Positions 43,115 to 50,400 of a stretch of DNA of 64,000 bases are shown in pieces (position 1 is the stretch's first letter; each line of letters begins with the position of its first letter). The translations under genes were made by a program, and so were the position numbers. Source of the DNA: Streptomyces sp. NRRL S-118 (GTDB lineage Bacteria > Actinomycetota > Actinomycetes > Streptomycetales > Streptomycetaceae); assembly GCF_000716335.1 (NCBI RefSeq), contig NZ_KL591003.1, positions 192,094 to 256,093 on the forward strand, in the 5' to 3' direction. Under the pieces are notes generated by a model. That model searched no databases. It had not been told where the DNA came from and saw only the letters and a program-made list of their open reading frames with translations.

Positions 43115-44511
43115 GACAGGTACCCCGGCAGGGGGTGGCGGGCGCAGAGCTCGACGACGCGGGCCCGTGCCGTCGCGCGCGCCGCCGCGGGGAGCACGCC
43201 CGAGCCGGCCCGCAGTGCGTCGAGCACGTCGGCGACCAGGTCCGCGCACGCGGCGGCGGCACCGCGGTCCATCCCGCGGGCCGCGAGGGTGTTGCTGCCC
43301 AGCCGCAGGCCGCTGGTGGTGCGCACGGGGGTGGTGTCCCCGGGGACGCGGTTGCGGTTGACGATGACGCCGCAGGACTCCAGTGCCTCCTCCGCGACGT
43401 CCCCGGTCAGTCCGGTGCCGCGCAGGTCGATGAGCACCATGTGGGTGTCGGTGCCGCCGGTGACCAGGCGCATGCCGCGCTCCGCGAGCCGTTCGGCGAT
43501 GGCCTGGGCGCCGTCGGCCAGCCGCTTGGCCAGTTCCGCGAAGTCGGGGCCCGCCACGTAGTCCAGGGCTCGCGCTTTGGCGGCCACCGACGCCAGGTCG
43601 GGGGTGCCCTGGGTGAAGGGGAACACCGCCCGGCGCATGGTTCCGGCGAGGGTGCCGCGTTCGGGCCCGGCCTTGCGGGCGTCGCGGCCGAGCAGGATGA
43701 GCCCGCCGCGCGGCCCGTACAGCTGTTTGTACGTGCTGGTGGTGGTGATGTGGGCGTGGTCGATGGGGCTGGGGTGGAGTCCGGCGGCCACCAGGCCCGC
43801 GATGTGCGAGATGTCGGCGAGAAGGTAGGCGTTGGTCTCGTCCGCGATCTCCCGGAACCGGGCGAAGTCGATGCTGCGGGGGTACGCGCTCGCGCCGCAG
43901 ACGATGAGTTTGGGCCGGTGGGCGAGGGCGAGCTCGCGGATCCGGTCGTAATCGAGCAGCCCTTCGGGGGTGAGCCGGTAGCCCTTGGCGTTGTAGTAGC
44001 GGCCGCTGACGGAGGCGGGCGAGCCGTGGGTGAGGTGGCCGCCGCAGTCGAGGTCCAGGCCCAGCAGCGTGTCGCCGGGGCTGAGCAGTGCGGTGAGCAC
44101 CGCGAGGTTGGCGGACGACCCCGAGTGCGGCTGGACGATGGCGTCCTGGGCGCCGAAGGCGGCGCAGGCCCGCTCGATCGCCAGCCGCTCGATCTCGTCG
44201 GCCACCCCGCAGCCCGCGTGGTAGCGGCCTCCGGGGTAGCCCTCGGCGGTGAGGTTCCCGAGGGTGCTGCCGCCGCAGGCCAACACCGACGGGTCGGCGA
44301 CACTGGAGGCGGCGACCATCATCAGGGTGTTGTTCTGCCGTGCCGCCTCGCGGTGCAGCAGCTCGTACAGCGTGGCGTCGGTCTGCCGGAGCCGGGCGGC
44401 GGCGCGGCCGGCGAAGGTGACCGGGTCCGGTCCGTCCGGTCCGGGCGCGCCGGCCGGCAGAGAGCGGCCCTCGGCCGGCGCGCCGATCGGCGCGGGCAGG
44501 GTGAACGTCAT
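43111..44511 (-). CDS. SHMT paralogue, candidate alpha-methylserine-forming enzyme (FmoH-like)
   Basis: The 466-residue protein aligns along its length with serine hydroxymethyltransferase (LTAEGYPGGRY, IVQPHSGSSANLAVLTALL, ADISHIAGLVAAGLHPSP) and keeps the PLP lysine, Lys262, in TSTYKQLYGPRGG. Key positions differ: the His before the Lys is Tyr, and the SEN motif with E. coli Glu57 reads ASS (Ser69). Housekeeping SHMT function is therefore doubtful. In the JBIR-34/-35 cluster, as I recall, the homologue FmoH makes alpha-methyl-L-serine from D-alanine, and a Cy-A-T gene lies beside it here too. A threonine-transaldolase-type activity is the alternative. AGGAGGGG precedes the ATG. Confidence 0.88.
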   Translation of the reverse strand: MTFTLPAPIGAPAEGRSLPAGAPGPDGPDPVTFAGRAAARLRQTDATLYELLHREAARQNNTLMMVAASSVADPSVLACGGSTLGNLTAEGYPGGRYHAGCGVADEIERLAIERACAAFGAQDAIVQPHSGSSANLAVLTALLSPGDTLLGLDLDCGGHLTHGSPASVSGRYYNAKGYRLTPEGLLDYDRIRELALAHRPKLIVCGASAYPRSIDFARFREIADETNAYLLADISHIAGLVAAGLHPSPIDHAHITTTSTYKQLYGPRGGLILLGRDARKAGPERGTLAGTMRRAVFPFTQGTPDLASVAAKARALDYVAGPDFAELAKRLADGAQAIAERLAERGMRLVTGGTDTHMVLIDLRGTGLTGDVAEEALESCGVIVNRNRVPGDTTPVRTTSGLRLGSNTLAARGMDRGAAAACADLVADVLDALRAGSGVLPAAARATARARVVELCARHPLPGYLS

Positions 44512-44585
44512 GGCTGTCCCCTCCTGGAGTGGATGGTTCGGCGGGTGCGTCGGTGGTGCCGGTGCGTCGGTGCGGACCGGTGCCG

Positions 44586-47500
44586 TCAGCGCGGTCCGTC
44601 CCCGTCGTCGGCGCCGACCGTCCCGGCCGCCGCGCCCGCCGCGTCGGTCTCGTCGGTCTCGTCGGTCTCGTCGGGGGACAGCTCGCTGAGCGCCTCCGCG
44701 GCCGCCACCGCTCCGGCTCCGTGCTCCTCGTCGGCGGCGATCCTCGCCGCGAGTTCGGCGACGACCGGGGTGCGGAACACGGTCTTGACGGGCACGGGCA
44801 CCCCCAGCAGCTCCTGGAGGAGGCCGGCCAGCCGGGTGCCGCTGAGCGAGTCACCGCCCAGCTTGAAGAAGTTGTCCGCGGGCCCCACGTGGTCGACCCC
44901 GAGGATGTCGCCCACGGCCGCGCAGAGCACCAGCTCCAGCGCGTCGCCCGGCTCCGCGTCCGCGTCCGCCGTCGCGGAGTCCTCGGCGGACTGCTGGGCG
45001 CCGGCGGTGGACGCCAGCAGCAGGCGGTCGACCTTGCCGTTGCGGGTGAGCGGCAGCTCGTCCAGCACGGTGATCGCGGAGGGGACCATGTACGTCGGCA
45101 GCTGTTCGGACAGCCGCGCCAGGATCTGCTCGCCCGAGCCGCCGGGTCCGGCGACGACGTAGGCGTGCAGCCGCCGGATGCCGTGGGCGCTGGCCGGGGC
45201 GACCACCACGGCGGACGCGACCTGCTCGTCCTGGCGCAGCGCGGCCTCGATCTCGCCGAGTTCGATGCGGTGGCCCTGGACCTTGACCTGGAAGTCGTCC
45301 CGGCCCAGGATCTCGATGCTGCCGTCGGCGAGGTAGCGGCCCAGGTCCCCGGTCAGGTAGGCCCGTTCACCGGTCTCCGGCAGGTGGATGAAGCGGCTGC
45401 GGGTGCGTTCGTCGTCCCCCCAGTAGCCGATCGCCAGGCCGACGTCGCTGGCCACGGCCATCTCGCCGACGACGCCGAGCGGGCGCTCGTGGGCGGTGCC
45501 GTCGACGATGTAGTAGCGCTGGTTGGTGATGGGCTTGCCGTAGGGGATGCTCGTCCACGCCGGGTCGACCTCGCCGATCGGCTGGAACAGCGACCAGCAG
45601 ATGGTCTCCGTCGGACCGCCCGATCCGACGACCTGGATCCGGGGGCTCTGCGCGCGCAGCCGGTCCGGCAGCGTCAGCGGGATCCAGTCGCCCGAGAGCA
45701 CCGACAGCCGCAGCGACTCCAGCGGCCGGCCATCGCCCCGCCGTTCGCGTACCTCCGCCTCGCCGACGAGCAGTTCCATCAGCACCGGCACGGAGTTCCA
45801 CAGCGTGACGCCCTCCGCGGCGACCAGGTCGGCCCAGACGTCCGGTTCGGCGTGGGTGAAGGGCGGCGGGAGCACCACCGTGCCGCCCTGCGTCAGCACG
45901 CCGAACACGTCGTAGATCGAGGCGTCGAAGTGCAGCCCGGAGATGGCCAGGAGCCGGTCCGTGGCGCCGACCGCGAACCGCTTCGCGACGTCCTGGATCA
46001 GGTTGACCACTCCGATGTGGTCCACCATGACGCCCTTGGGCTCGCCCGTGGAGCCGGAGGTGAAGATGGTGTACGCCATGTCCGCGGGGGTCTGCGCGGT
46101 CGGGGGCCGGGTGGCGTCGCCCACCTCGAAGTCCTGGTCGACGCGGTAGCGCAGGGCGTTCGGCGGCCAGCCGATCCGCGTCTCCAGCGCGGACTGGGTG
46201 AGGATCTTGTCCACGCCCGCCTGGGCGAGCAGGCGGCGCAGCCGCTCCGGCGGCACCGAGGCGTCGAGCGGCAGGTAGGCCGCGCCGGACGCCAGGATGC
46301 CGTACACCGCCGCGTACTGCTCCCAGCCCTTCTCCATCACGACGGCGATCAGCTCACCGGGGCGTGCGCCGTGCTGCCGCAGCCGGTTCCCGATGCGCCA
46401 GGCGTAGGTGGCCAGTTCCGCGTAGGTGAGCCGGCGCGTGGCGTCGACGACGGCCTCGGCACCGGGCGTGCGCGCGGCCTGCTCGGCGAACAGGTCCTGC
46501 AGTGTCGTGTACGGGATCTGTCCCGCCGTGTCGTTGACCCGGCGGCGCAGCTCCCGCTCGGCGGGCGGGATCAGGTCGAAGCGCTCGGTGTGCAGGTTCC
46601 CCGGGTCGTCGAGGAGGCGCTGGAGCAGGGCGGTGTAGGCGCCGAACGCGGCCTCGGTGAAGCCTGGGGCGAAGGCGCCGTCGACGTAGTCCCAGATGAC
46701 GCGCAGCTCGCCGCCGAGCTCGCGCAGCTGGACGTCCAGGGAGACCTGCGGGGTCTGCGAGATGGAGTAGACCTCGCGTCCCAGGTCGGTGACGGGCCGG
46801 CGGGCGGGGTAGTCGAGCAGGCTGGTGACGACCACGGGCATCCCGGCCTGGGCGCCGGCGCCGTGCAGCCGGGTCAGCTCGCGCAGTACCCGTACGCCGT
46901 TGAAGGCACCGTGCTCCATGTCCCGGTGCAGCTGGTCGCGCAGCGCGTGCGTCCGGTCCAGGAAGGTGGTGCCGGAGCCGTCCGCGGTGAGCAGGACGGC
47001 GTTGGTGAAGTCGCCCAGTACGCCGTCGATGTCCTCGTGCACCCGGGGCCGCTGGAACACCGGGTAGTTGAGGGTGAAGTCGGCCTCCTCCGCCCAGCAG
47101 CGCACCACCTCGGCGAACGCCGCGGTGAGCAGGACCGACGGGGTCACGTCCGCCTCCCGCGCCAGCCGCTGGAACCGCTGCCAGTCGGCGGGCGGGAGCC
47201 GGTGCTCGTGCCGCTCGAAGCGGACCTCTCCCTCCCGGCCGCCACCGGCGGGCAGCGAGGGGGCCGGCGGCAGCTGCGGCACCCGCTCCAGCCAGTACTC
47301 ACGCGCCGCGCCGAAGGTGTCGGTGTGCGGCAGGGCGTCGGCGCGCCAGCGGGCGTACTCGGCGAAGGAGATGCCGGGTGCGGGCAGATCCGCCGACGGG
47401 TTCACGTACAGGTCGATCAGGTCGGGGAAGAGGACCTGGAAGGCGCTGGACGCGTCGAGCACCTGGAGGTCGATGCCCAGGTGGAGCCGGCCGGGGTGCC

Positions 47501-47924
47501 CCTCCCCCGGCAGCCGGACGATCCTCAGGTCGAACAGCGGCCAGCTGCCCACCGGGAACACCTGGTGGCTCATCTCCGTGCGCAGCTCGGCGAGCCGGCG
47601 TCCGGCGTCCGCCGGCTCGGCGTCCCGCAGGTCCACGACCGGTATGTCGTACGCCGGGGGCTCCGCCAGCACGTGCTGCGTGCCGTCGGACCGGCCGACC
47701 GCGCGCAGCATGTCGTGGCGGGCGACGACGCGGCGCCAGGCCGTCGCGAAGCGCTCCGGGTCCAGGTCGTCGCGCTCCCACTCGAAGTAGCCGTAGCAGC
47801 CGATGCTGCCCAGCTCGACGCCCTCGCCCCGGCCGATCATCAGCGCCTGCTGGGTCTCGGTCATGGGGAAGGGTGCGGCGCAGGCGGCGGCGCTGCCGGC
47901 GGGGCCGTGCAAGAGCTCGGTCAT
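44586..47924 (-). CDS. NRPS: Cy-A-T module, predicted (methyl)oxazoline- or thiazoline-forming
   Basis: The 1112-residue protein has a heterocyclization domain (DLQVLDASS near residue 151; SQTPQVSLD near 388), an A domain (A3 TIFTSGSTGEPKG near 620) and a carrier (KLGGDSLSG near 1021), then an acidic Asp-Glu-Thr-rich tail. The hand-aligned A code D-A-Y-N-V-S-S-C-W resembles the cysteine code D-L-Y-N-L-S-L-I-W but differs at 236, 322 and 330. The tridomain layout and the adjacent SHMT paralogue match FmoA3, which builds 4-methyloxazoline from alpha-methylserine. Cysteine is the alternative substrate. GGAG lies 7 bases before the ATG. Confidence 0.93.
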   Translation of the reverse strand: MTELLHGPAGSAAACAAPFPMTETQQALMIGRGEGVELGSIGCYGYFEWERDDLDPERFATAWRRVVARHDMLRAVGRSDGTQHVLAEPPAYDIPVVDLRDAEPADAGRRLAELRTEMSHQVFPVGSWPLFDLRIVRLPGEGHPGRLHLGIDLQVLDASSAFQVLFPDLIDLYVNPSADLPAPGISFAEYARWRADALPHTDTFGAAREYWLERVPQLPPAPSLPAGGGREGEVRFERHEHRLPPADWQRFQRLAREADVTPSVLLTAAFAEVVRCWAEEADFTLNYPVFQRPRVHEDIDGVLGDFTNAVLLTADGSGTTFLDRTHALRDQLHRDMEHGAFNGVRVLRELTRLHGAGAQAGMPVVVTSLLDYPARRPVTDLGREVYSISQTPQVSLDVQLRELGGELRVIWDYVDGAFAPGFTEAAFGAYTALLQRLLDDPGNLHTERFDLIPPAERELRRRVNDTAGQIPYTTLQDLFAEQAARTPGAEAVVDATRRLTYAELATYAWRIGNRLRQHGARPGELIAVVMEKGWEQYAAVYGILASGAAYLPLDASVPPERLRRLLAQAGVDKILTQSALETRIGWPPNALRYRVDQDFEVGDATRPPTAQTPADMAYTIFTSGSTGEPKGVMVDHIGVVNLIQDVAKRFAVGATDRLLAISGLHFDASIYDVFGVLTQGGTVVLPPPFTHAEPDVWADLVAAEGVTLWNSVPVLMELLVGEAEVRERRGDGRPLESLRLSVLSGDWIPLTLPDRLRAQSPRIQVVGSGGPTETICWSLFQPIGEVDPAWTSIPYGKPITNQRYYIVDGTAHERPLGVVGEMAVASDVGLAIGYWGDDERTRSRFIHLPETGERAYLTGDLGRYLADGSIEILGRDDFQVKVQGHRIELGEIEAALRQDEQVASAVVVAPASAHGIRRLHAYVVAGPGGSGEQILARLSEQLPTYMVPSAITVLDELPLTRNGKVDRLLLASTAGAQQSAEDSATADADAEPGDALELVLCAAVGDILGVDHVGPADNFFKLGGDSLSGTRLAGLLQELLGVPVPVKTVFRTPVVAELAARIAADEEHGAGAVAAAEALSELSPDETDETDETDAAGAAAGTVGADDGDGPR

Positions 47925-48016
47925 GGTCCAACTCCATTGGCAGTGACGTCAGTTCAACGGGCCGGGTGGTACGGGGGCATCGCGCCGCGGGGCAGGGCGA
48001 GGCTAGGGCGGGCCGG

Positions 48017-49930
48017 TTAGCCGCCGGTTACGCTCCGCGGGGTCCGTCCTGCCGGTTCGCCGCGCGCCCGCCAGTCCGGCAGGGAGAGGGCGAACAGCCG
48101 TACCAGCGGGTGGAACAGGTAGCAGGGCCGGCCGTACTCGTCGGCTCCGCTGACCTCCAGCAGGGCCGCGTCCGCCATGGCCTCCAGCAGCAGTTCGGCG
48201 TCCCCCTCGGGCAGCCCGAGCAGTGCCGCCGCGTCCACCGCGGGGAACGGCCGGGGGCCCAGCCCGGCGAGGGAGGGGAAGACGCGGCGGGCCTCCGGCC
48301 GCAGTCCCCGCCACGACGGCAGGAGCGCGCCGTGCACGTCCAGGTCGCCGGAGTGCAGTTCGCGCAGCCGGGTCGCGGGGTCGGCGAGCCGCCGGGCCAG
48401 CCGGTCCGGCGCGTAGTGCGGGCGTGCGGCGATGCGGGTGCCCACGATCCGCAGGGCCAGCGGAAGGCCGGCGCAGTGCTGCACGATGACGGCGGCCGCG
48501 CCGGGGGCGGCGGCCATCCGGTCCGGTCCCGCGGCGGCGGCCAGCAGTTCGAGCGCAGGCCCGTCCTCCAGCGGGTCCAGGGCCACGGTGTGCGCCCCGG
48601 CGACGGTGGGCAGCGCGGTGCGTCCGGTGACGAGCACCGCGGGCTCGGGGGTGTTGGGGAGCAGCGGGCCGAGCTGTGCGGCGCCCGCGGCGTTGTCCAG
48701 CAGGATGAGCAGCCTCCGGCCGCCGGTGCGCTCCCGGTAGAGGCGGACGAGTTCGTCGGTGTCGTCGGCGGTGTCCGCGCCGGGGGACAGTCCGAGGGCC
48801 CTCAGCAGGTGGAGGAGCACCTGGCCGGCGGGCCGCTCCGTGCCGTCCGGGGAGCGCAGATCGGCGTACAGCTGCCCGTCGGGGAAGTACCGCTTGCAGC
48901 GGTGGGCCGCGTGCACCGCCAGCGCGGTCTTGCCGACCCCGGCCATCCCGGTCACCAGGACGCGGCGCGGCCGGTCGGCGGTGGCGGCGTCCGGAACGAG
49001 CGCCCGGTGCAGCAGACCGAGCTCGCGCTCCCGGCCGGTGAAGTCGACGGTGTCCGGGGGCAGCGTCGCCGGGACACCGTGCGCCGCACCGCGGCCGTCC
49101 TGCACGTCAAGGCCGTCGTGTACGCCGGACGCGGCCTCGGCGGCCCGCTCCTGCGGCCGCGACGCCGCGTGCGCCGGTGGCCGCGTCCGCGGCAGGCGTA
49201 CGAGCGAGCCGTCCAGCAGCGACCGGTAGGTGGCCTGCAGCTCCTCGCCCGGGTCCACGCCCAGCTCGTCGGCGAGCGCGGCTCGGCCGTGGTGGTACAG
49301 GTGGATCGCGTCGGCCTGGCGCCCGCTGCGGCACAGGGCGGTCATCAGCTGGCAGCGGATGCGCTCGCGCAGCGGGAACTCGGCCACCAGGCCGGTGAGC
49401 TCGGCGGTGATCTGCTCGTGCCGGCCGAGTGCCAGGTCGGCCGCGATCCGGTGCTCCAGGGTGGCGGCGCGGGCCTCCAGCAGACAGGGCACCTCGGTCT
49501 CCGCGAGGTGCTCGGTGGTGTTCGCCAGCGGCGGCCCGTTCCAGCGCGCCAGGGCGTCCCGCAGAAGATCGCCGGCCTTTTCGTGGTCCTGCGCGGACAG
49601 CGCTTCCCGCCCGGCGCGCGCCAGTTCCTCGAATTCGATCAAATCGACGGTGGAATTGCCTATGGCCATGGCATATCCGGGTGGCCTGCGGTCGATGAGT
49701 ATGTCATCGCCAAGGATTTTCCGCAGGCGGGACACATAGGTGTAGAGCTGGGCGCTGACGGTCACCGGCGGCGCCCAGCCCCAGAGCAGGCGGCTCAGCC
49801 GGTCGTCGGAGACCACCTCGCCCCGGGCCAGCAGGAGTGCCGCGAGCACGGTGTGCAGCTTGGTTCCGGAGATCGGCACTCTGCGTCCGCGGTCACGCAC
49901 CTCTACGGGCCCGAGCACTCGAAATTCCAT
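48017..49930 (-). CDS. SARP-NB-ARC regulator (AfsR-like, no TPRs)
   Basis: The 637-residue protein has an OmpR-like winged helix (MEFRVLGPVEVRDRGRRVPI to about residue 95), a BTAD domain (about 100-245) and an NB-ARC ATPase (FTGRERELGLL, Walker A GMAGVGKTAL near 328, LLILLDNA Walker B) with a C-terminal winged-helix part. Unlike AfsR it ends without tetratricopeptide repeats. Such proteins switch between ADP and ATP states and activate secondary-metabolite genes. It lies 92 bases behind the Cy-A-T gene on the same strand and is divergent from a small secreted peptide gene, with an inverted repeat just upstream of its start. Confidence 0.92.
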   Translation of the reverse strand: MEFRVLGPVEVRDRGRRVPISGTKLHTVLAALLLARGEVVSDDRLSRLLWGWAPPVTVSAQLYTYVSRLRKILGDDILIDRRPPGYAMAIGNSTVDLIEFEELARAGREALSAQDHEKAGDLLRDALARWNGPPLANTTEHLAETEVPCLLEARAATLEHRIAADLALGRHEQITAELTGLVAEFPLRERIRCQLMTALCRSGRQADAIHLYHHGRAALADELGVDPGEELQATYRSLLDGSLVRLPRTRPPAHAASRPQERAAEAASGVHDGLDVQDGRGAAHGVPATLPPDTVDFTGRERELGLLHRALVPDAATADRPRRVLVTGMAGVGKTALAVHAAHRCKRYFPDGQLYADLRSPDGTERPAGQVLLHLLRALGLSPGADTADDTDELVRLYRERTGGRRLLILLDNAAGAAQLGPLLPNTPEPAVLVTGRTALPTVAGAHTVALDPLEDGPALELLAAAAGPDRMAAAPGAAAVIVQHCAGLPLALRIVGTRIAARPHYAPDRLARRLADPATRLRELHSGDLDVHGALLPSWRGLRPEARRVFPSLAGLGPRPFPAVDAAALLGLPEGDAELLLEAMADAALLEVSGADEYGRPCYLFHPLVRLFALSLPDWRARGEPAGRTPRSVTGG

Positions 49931-49939
49931 GGCATCCCC

Positions 49940-49969
49940 GTTCGTGATTCGTGCGAAGAATCTACGAAC
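49940..49969. promoter_or_regulatory. Nested inverted repeat upstream of the SARP gene
   Basis: GTTCGT (49940-49945) and ACGAAC (49964-49969) frame a second pair, GATTC (49946-49950) and GAATC (49958-49962). A third GTTCGT lies at 50077-50082. The site is 10 bases upstream of the SARP start codon, within the region shared with the divergent peptide gene, and could be an operator for both. Confidence 0.5.
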
Positions 49970-50127
49970 GACGCTAGAGGGACCCGTTATTTCCTCGATA
50001 TCGTGTCGGTTTCATGGGCGTCCCGGCGCGCGAAATCGGTGGGACAAGGGATCGAAAGGAGCCGTCCCTACTGTCCGTTCGTACCGCAGCAAGCGGCAAT
50101 ACGGTCCACCGATGAGGGGGAATCGCT

Positions 50128-50325
50128 ATGCGCAGCACTCGGACGGCGAAGCGGGCGACGATGGCCGGACTGGCCGTGCTGGCCGGACTCATGACGGGCG
50201 CCGGCGCCGGGCTGGGCACCACTGCACACTCCGCCACGGTCACGAACGCGGACGACATGCCCTGGGGGGTCGTCAGGCCGGTCGAGATGCCGGGCTCGTC
50301 GGACGACGACATGCCGTGGGGATGA
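50128..50325 (+). CDS. Small secreted peptide with duplicated DDMPWG motif
   Basis: This 65-residue frame starts at ATG 50128 with GAGGGGGA 6 bases upstream. It has a clear Sec signal peptide (MRSTRTAKRATMAGLAVLAG, then an Ala/Gly-rich core) with cleavage likely around AHSA or TNA. The mature part is only 25-30 residues and contains DDMPWG twice, the second copy at the very C-terminus, joined by a 12-residue acidic/Pro linker. It is divergent from one SARP gene and convergent with a second SARP that carries TPRs. I know no family for it. A secreted signal or a structural peptide are both possible. Confidence 0.7.
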   Translation: MRSTRTAKRATMAGLAVLAGLMTGAGAGLGTTAHSATVTNADDMPWGVVRPVEMPGSSDDDMPWG

Positions 50326-50400
50326 CCCCGCCCCCTCCCGCACCCGGGCCACCCGTGCCTGCGGAACCCGCCGCCGCGACCGCCGTTCCCGGGTGGGCGG

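Noticed and set aside
47944..47951. Perfect TGACGTCA palindrome upstream of the Cy-A-T gene
   Set aside because: It is only 8 bases with no symmetric flank; expected by chance in 64 kb and too little to call an operator.
44529..48020. 1163-residue open frame on the plus strand
   Set aside because: It is the antisense shadow of the Cy-A-T gene.
50326..50400. Terminator between the peptide gene and the large SARP
   Set aside because: CACCCG/CGGGTG and GGAAC/GTTCC arms can be paired, but the structure is interrupted and weak, so it is not listed as a feature.
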